DNA of 64,000 nucleotides. It comes from Dipteronia dyeriana. Its lineage: Eukaryota > Streptophyta > Magnoliopsida > Sapindales > Sapindaceae. A program made the position numbers and the translations under genes. Below the pieces are notes generated by a model, which had not been told where the DNA came from, did not search any database, and worked only from the letters and a program-made list of their open reading frames with translations. Positions 58,142-64,000 of this stretch are shown here, piece after piece. The DNA lies in the NCBI GenBank assembly GCA_032871835.1, contig CM065295.1, positions 21,586,501-21,650,500 on the forward strand, read 5' to 3'. The stretch's first letter is position 1; each line of letters starts with the position of its first letter.

Positions 58142-58964
58142 TGTTGACGTCGATTTCTCGATGGAGGAGAAAGTCAACAGTGTTGAATTTGGTTATGTCA
58201 TGTCAAAGAGAAAGATAAAGAGAATGTAATTTTAAAGTTAATAAGATGCGAGTTTACGTGGTAAAACTCCGGTGATCGGAGAAACGTCCACGCGTGGTTG
58301 AATAAACAACCGAGCCAAAATCCACTATTGAAATAAAGATTTACACCACTCGATCTTTTTTTCTCTTTCTTCTAGTGATTTTCTGTGTACTTTTTTGTTC
58401 TATATCTCTCATTTAATGACGAGATTATGAGTCAATTTATATATGCATAGAACCCTAATCCCCATTGTACAAGTAAAAGAAAAGAATTTTAATTAGGACT
58501 GGTTGCTTGATGGAGTCGTCCTTATTTTCTTTCCTATTTCGGAGATTGCATGGAGATCGAATGGAACTCTGGTGATATAGTCCGTTTAGGACTTATTTCC
58601 TTATAAATGTGTAGTCTTCTCGAAGAAGTAACGTTGTTGCCTGATTTGGAACTTGTTTCCTGTTTGGTATTTTATTCTTCTAGAAATTCTTCTTGATATG
58701 GATGTATTGCGTATTTGAGTACGACTCTTGGTTTACCCATGTGCGAATCATGTACTGAATTTCTTTATTCGGGTTTCTCGGATTTGTCCCGAGTAGAACA
58801 TGACTTTGCAGAATATTTGTATTTACACTTACTCGGGTTCCCATTCTTTTACGATGTCTTGAAGGGTATTTTCTGGATGCCTATTCAGATATCTACCTAG
58901 CAATCTTAAGGGACTATCCACATTGTCAGTGACGTGTACATTCGACAAAAATATACATATAACA
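58142..58964 (-). repeat. 3' LTR of the Tat element
   Basis: 823 bp. In the element's sense it starts TGTTATATGTATATTTTTG after a polypurine tract (AAGGGGGTAT) and ends CGACGTCAACA. Borders rest on TG/CA and the tract, as the partner LTR is off the window. A short ORF inside (58715-58900) is not a gene. Confidence 0.7.
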
Positions 58965-59536
58965 ATACCCCCTTAAAATATTTTTGCCTAGTAGGAATTT
59001 GTTCTTGGAAAAAGAGTTTTAATTGACCCTTTAATCCTTTATGCCTCATTAATGCCAGAATAATTATCTTTAAATGGAGCCTTGCAGTAATGACGTGTCT
59101 TAATGGCAACCACGTAAATGCAATTTACCCCTTCACGTGAAATCTCAGTGATTGCGACGTTTTAGAATTCTGACGGCTTGGTCAGTTCTTTCCTTGACAC
59201 GTGTCTTCCAACCACTTCATTCCCTTAGTAGCATTTATGAGAAGCGACTTGTGGGTTTCTTGATACCCAGCCTACATCATCAAATCCTTCTTTTCGATTT
59301 TTTCCCCTTTTTTGAGACCCAAGGGTTTCGCGTTTTCGTTTTTAAATAACTTATTTGAGTCGAAATGGAACTATTCTGGTTCATTTTTTATAGAATTAAA
59401 TATTCAACCCAGATTTTCTTGTGCAGAGATTTCATCTCAACTCTCCATTGAAGCTTTTCCAGGTTTATTTACATTTACTTCCCGTCATCGCCTTTTTGTT
59501 ATAGCTTTCGAAGCACTTGAACGCGGAGACCTTTAA

Positions 59537-62291
59537 TTGGTTTCCTGTGTTCGTAGATTATTGGGGGAAATTCCTCCTGACGAGCCTCCTTTTTTAGATG
59601 TTGATGTTTCTGGGCTTCATCTTGACGCTCACTTTAGTTCTAGTTCTGAATCTTCTTCTAGTTCTGAATCTTATGTTTCTGATCATCACAGGGTTCCTTT
59701 ACGATCAAGGATGAGAAAACATCAGAGTAACTGTGCAGTTTACCAATATGGTTAATGCGAAATGCGAAATTCGAATCGGAAGGCAAACGGTTGACGAGAA
59801 TGATGTTGAGGATGAGCATAATGCATCTTGTATCCCCTTTTCTCTTGATCATCCGAGTGGATATGATGCTGAGCCGAATGTGGCCAGGTAATCTGAAATC
59901 GAGAAGTATCGTGCTCGATTTGACATAGATGACTCGGTTATAATGACTTTTGCTGGTGATAGAGCCGTATGGAACCCACCTCCGGGCATGGTGGCGATTT
60001 ATGGGTCCATGCTCTGTTGTGGTGTAACTCTTCCTCTCCAACCGTTCATCGCTTGGTTTTTTACCGAGACAGGGATTGCTCCGACCCAACTTGCCCCGAA
60101 CAGCTATAGAATACTAATGTGTATGTGGCACATGTGGAGTCAGATGAACTTGTCGCTACCCTCACCCCGTGAAATCAGGCATTTCTTCACACTAAAGCAA
60201 TCTGGTCGGACTAGAACTTATTTTCTTATGTCCAACCCGCTAGATTGCTGGGTCCTTGATTGGACGAAAGTGAACCGGGGAGTTGATATTTCTTCTGATG
60301 CCAAAAAGAGAGGCTTCGTGTGGGGATTTCCTACCTTTTACAAGCATTGGAAGAATAAATGGTTTTTTGCTGGGGGAAATTTAGGATTTAAGGTCAATCT
60401 CTCAACCGGGGAAAATCAGGAGGTGCTAAGGGTTCCCCGTTTTTTCTGTTCTCCCAACGTCTGGAATAAGAATAAACTTATTTTCACTGACACCCACTTC
60501 TACGTTATTATTTTTGACTTGGTTTTTCTTCTCTAACTTGTGCAGTGTATGACTCGGACATTATCTGCGACATCCAAGCTCGCCAGGTGAAATTAATCAT
60601 TCAGAATAGCCAAAAAGAATCTTCTTACCAAATCAAGGAAGGAATTGCTCTACATGATGAACTGGATGAAGATTTTGATGAGGCTGATGGTCAAATTCCT
60701 GAGTATGTTTCTAAAGAGGTCATTCAACAGTCCGTGGGGAGTCAAGCTGGCCGAGTGGCCCTGTTGGAACTGCCAATGCCCAGAGGTTTCTTGAGAATGA
60801 AGGCGGGCAAGGAGGTCATCTTAGTGGCGAGGTGTCTGGTGAGCCAAACTTCCAGATTGATGAGGTTCTTGCCGAGCAGTTTGCTGTCGGGGATGGAGAT
60901 GGAATTAGGAAACCCTCTGATGAACAAGTAAATCTTAATCCTGGTCTTTTCAGATCCTTCCAAGATGTTGATGATCAAGAAGATCCTATGGCTGACCTCA
61001 GCTTCCATCGTACTTGGGCTGAGAAAAAGAAGATAGTTGACTCTCCCGCTCGTCCTCATAAAGTTCCTCGAGTGGTATCATTTATTGATTCGAGTGATGA
61101 TGATACCGAGGTTAGAGTTTCCCCAAGCGTTCAAGTTAAAGTGTCTGTGGGAAAAACGAAAACTTCAAACCTGAACAGGGATTCTTTACCTCCTGAGGTT
61201 GAAGACGCAATGGCAGAATCCTCGGAAGACCCTTCTTATCCTACTCCCCAGGATATGCTAAGGGTGATATCCTCTAGTCGGGCCTTCATTGGGGATGACT
61301 ATTGGAGCCGCTTCAAGGATGGTTCTCCAACATACCATCTTCAAAATATTTTCAACAGCGCGTCCTATGTAAGTCTTCTACCCCGATCGTTATTTTAATG
61401 CTTGTTAAATTTTTAACTCAATCTTCCTTATAGGTGGTGGCCGAGTTTGTTGAGTTAGTTCAGACGCAATAACATCACACTGATCGGATAAGAAGCCTTG
61501 AAGCTCAGCTAAAGGAGAGTGAGGATAGCCGTGCTCGGGTTGAGGCAGCTTATTAAATGGAGATAAGCTCTGCCTAAGAATTCACTGATCATTGCTTGGC
61601 TAAGAAAATGGAAGCCGATGAGAGAGCTTCTGTGGTGGAAGGGAAGGTTGTGTCCTTCTAAAATTTATTATCTGCTGCCCAGGAGTCGATGCTCAAGGGT
61701 GAACAAGAGGCTGAACAAGCCAAGTCATCTTATGAGCAAAAAATTACAGATTTGGAGCGCCAAGCCTTACCGGTCGAATCCCTTTCAAAGGAGGCTAGGC
61801 TGGAACTTGAGGTCTAGGGGGTTGATTGTTTCAAAACGTCTTCAGGTTATGACGCTCTACTCCTTAAGGAATTTCAACGAGGGTTAGTTTCAGTTGGTGA
61901 ATTCTTTAAGGTCAAGAATCAAGCAACTGATAAAGCTCAAACCAACTAGGAGCTGTCGATCAAAAACCATGTGGATCGGTCCCTGGAGTCTCTTTGGACT
62001 CAGATAAAGGAATGAAGAGCTTATTGTCACAACCGAGGTAAAGAGCCTCATCCTATGCATTTGAAGGTCCCATCAGAGCATTATCTCTCGACCTTCTATG
62101 CTAGTCAGGAATCTAGTGTGGATAGTTTGACACCTGATGTTGGTCCGGTCCTTGGAACAGGTTATAGCGAGTGGATGAATGATTTGGTCGACTCAATCGC
62201 TTGGCCTTCAAATGAAAGTCTCCTCCATGAGTATGAGATGGTGCCTGACCCGAGTATCGACAAGAGTTCCAAATCCTTATCCCAGCCTTAA
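59537..62291 (+). pseudogene. Antisense ORF (aORF) of the Tat element, Transposase_28-like
   Basis: Opposite in strand to pol. The start region has a Ser-rich stretch (SSSSESSSSSESYVSDHHR). The conserved domain follows (59943-60460: PPPGMVAIYGSMLCCGVTLP, QPFIAWFFTETGIAPTQLAP, FVWGFPTFYKHWKNKWFF), matching the misnamed putative gypsy-type transposon/Transposase_28 family of unknown function. Then an acidic middle (DELDEDFDEADGQ, SFIDSSDDDTEV) and a coiled coil (61490-61800: RSLEAQLKESEDSRARVEAA). It ends at TAA about 62291. At least one intron is plausible (before CAG at 60543, and 61370-61433). Stops (for example about 59890, 61470) and a frame change near 60790 show decay. Confidence 0.75.
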
Positions 62292-62368
62292 GTCATTTTT
62301 ATAAATTTTTTGCTTTGTAAAAATTATGATCAATGAAGTTTTATATTTTTGCCAACTGCTTTATTCGG

Positions 62369-62765
62369 AATGCCAAGTATTTTGTTAAACCGACTAACTC
62401 TATTGCCCGAATAACTTCACCGAGTATCTTTTTCAACTTATTTTCGTTACTCAAACAATTTCTAACGCCAAGTATCTTGTTAAACTGGCTAATGCAATTT
62501 CTTTGTGCCAAGTATCTTATTAAACTGGCTAACTCTGTTGCTCGACTAACTTCACCGAGTATCTTATTTAACTTGGTTTCGTTACCCGGAACAATTTCTA
62601 ACGCCAAGTATCTTATTAAACTGGCTAATGCAATTTCTGTGCCAAGTATCTTATTAAACTGGCTAACTCTGTTACCCGAGTAACTTCACCGATTATCTTA
62701 TTTAACTTAGTTTCGTTACCCGGAATGATTTCTAACGCCAAGTATCTTATTAAACTGGCTAATAT
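62369..62765. repeat. ~133-bp tandem repeat in the Tat 3' region
   Basis: Units begin GCCAAGTATCTTRTTAAACT at about 62469, 62603 and 62738, with a diverged start at about 62372. Each holds two GCCAAGTATCTT phrases plus a TTTCGTTACCCGGAA block. Tandem repeats here are typical of Tat/Ogre elements. 62770-63330 is non-coding element sequence. Confidence 0.85.
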
Positions 62766-63334
62766 TAACTGAGCATCTCGAAACAGATAAGCATATTTAC
62801 ACTTGTGCTTCATACTCGGTTGCTACCCGAACATTACATCAAGGCTTACCATGATCATATGTTAGAGTCCTTGCACAGATCATTGAGGACGTCTCCTAGT
62901 TTGTCTGCGTAAGGGTTTGCCAAATCGTTAGGCTTTTAATTGCTTAACACAGCTGCGCATCTCACCGAGATTTTTCTCGATGGTGCTTCGATCAGTTCTT
63001 CAGAATCTTGTGCATCTGGTTTACCTTTTGGCTAAGATCGACTGACCTTGCTCAGCTGTCATGCTCATTCGAGCTTCTCCGCCCTTTCGGGAAATTTACC
63101 AAATTAATGGTCCCGAGCATTCTATCAATTTTATGTTCTTATTAACATGTTTCTTTCACATGTTCTTATTATCATGTGCTTGCTCAAATTTCTGAAATCC
63201 TATATCGAGCTTTTATATATAACTGCAAAACTAACAATATGATAAATTTCAAGCTAAAAATTTCCTGACTAGTACAATTGTCCTGACTAAAAAAGGAAAC
63301 AAATTTTAAGGATAAAAAATCTTTAAATATTGGG

Positions 63335-64000
63335 CGTTGCATGGTCGGGGTAAAATCCCTCCATCTGGTCATGGAGCATACTATGCTCCATGACCAACCA
63401 CTCCTTCAATCTTGTATGGGCCTTCCCATTTATCAGTCAATGATCCTGCAGCTTTGTTCTTTGTATTCAACGATACTTTTCTGAGCACCGGGTCTCCTAA
63501 CTGGAATTTCCTGATTCGAACATGAGAGTTGTAGTGTCGAGCCACTCTTTGCTGATACGCTGTATTTCTTACTCGGAATTTCTCCCTCTTCTCTTCTAGC
63601 TCATCTAAGCTTTGTAACAGCATATCAACATTCTAGTCTTGATCATATAGCCTGACCCTTGGTGACATGTATGATGTTTCTACCGGGATAACAACTTCAA
63701 TTACAAATGCTAAAGAGAATGGAGTCTCTCATGTAGAAGTCCTTGCTATCGACCGATACCTCCATAATACTTCAGGAAGCTTTTCAACCCAGCTACCTTT
63801 CTTAGCATCCAACTTTGCTTTGAGTGTGTGCTTGATGATTTTGTTTACTGCTTCAACTTGCCCATTGGTTTGAGGGTGGGCAGGTATAGCATAATAATTT
63901 ACAATTTGGTACTTATTGCACAGTTGTCTGAATTTTTAATTATCGAACTGGGTGCCGTTGTCAGTAATAAAAGTACTCGGGACTCCAAATCTGTAGAGTA
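63335..64000 (-). pseudogene. Tat gypsy integrase C-terminal part
   Basis: From the right edge: FITDNGTQFDN, a stop, then AIPAHPQTNGQVEAVNKIIK (second Asp and Glu of the DDE core), WVEKLPEVLWRYRSIARTST, TPFSLAFVIEVVIPVE. After another stop: LEEKREKFRVRNTAYQQRVA, HYNSHVRIRKFQLGDPVLRK, DKWEGPYKIEGVVGHG, ending near 63340. Stops at about 63935 and 63635 make it non-functional. It inserts element DNA into the host genome in active copies. Confidence 0.88.

Larger units (their letters stand above)
58142..64000 (-). mobile_element. Tat-lineage Ty3/gypsy retrotransposon, 3' part (5' part off window)
   Basis: Right to left: integrase end (64000-63335, minus), spacer with 133-bp tandem repeats (62369-62765), an antisense ORF on the plus strand (59537-62291), polypurine tract (58965-58977) and 3' LTR (58142-58964). 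An extra antisense ORF with a Transposase_28-type domain between pol and the 3' LTR is a recognised trait of plant Tat elements. Protease, RT, gag and the 5' LTR would lie right of the window. Confidence 0.83.

Noticed and set aside
1..64000. CRISPR arrays, operons or bacterial-type signals
   Set aside because: The sequence is plant nuclear DNA; tandem repeats present are minisatellites and transposon repeats without spacer structure.

Overview
The window is AT-rich nuclear DNA from a flowering plant, almost certainly a eudicot. It has intron-split genes with clean GT-AG junctions, plant Ty1/copia and Ty3/gypsy retrotransposons, a Mutator-like element carrying a ULP1 protease, hAT-type elements, tRNA-derived SINEs, and a short plastid-like tRNA-Ser fragment. 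I cannot name the species. Three host loci stand out: (1) the nucleoporin gene GP210 on the minus strand, from its start at 22417 leftwards off the window edge; (2) a small intact DUF7054-type gene at 43945-44496 on the plus strand; (3) an ABCB26-like (TAP1-type, plastid half-size ABC transporter) gene on the minus strand at 45828-52887 that appears to be disabled.

Layout. 1-4390: a gypsy pol relic followed by an LTR plus primer-binding site that joins directly onto a 5'-truncated copia pol and its 3' LTR. These lie beyond the last visible GP210 exon and probably within its intron 22. 4833-22417: 22 in-phase GP210 exons (about 1,322 codons). Intron 19 holds a copia element with two LTRs and a 5-bp target duplication, intron 2 holds a SINE, and introns 5 and 13 hold young tandem repeats. 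23163-31522: an 8.3-kb Mutator-like element with ~80-bp inverted ends and a perfect 9-bp target duplication. It encodes a transposase (one nonsense codon) and a convergent DUF1985/ULP1-protease gene (few lesions), and carries an array of GC-rich palindromes near its left end. 31600-43470: nested non-autonomous DNA elements, two of them delimited by perfect 8-bp target duplications, plus a SINE, MITEs and an unusual inverted-repeat element made of CGAGC(T)n motifs. 43945-44496: the DUF7054 gene. 45828-52887: the ABCB26-like locus. 53000-58141: a hAT transposase relic, MITEs and repeats. 58142-64000: the 3' half of a Tat-lineage gypsy element on the minus strand, with 3' LTR, antisense extra ORF, tandem repeats and integrase; it runs off the right edge.

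The host genes share no obvious pathway. GP210 looks functional as far as it can be seen: every exon phase is consistent, and its insertions are confined to introns. The ABCB26-like locus keeps all 18 exons, Walker A, signature and Walker B motifs. However, it has a 5-bp deletion that removes the H-loop histidine and creates a stop, and the transit-peptide frame does not match the mature-protein frame. The remainder is a layered record of transposition that can be ordered by which element interrupts which.
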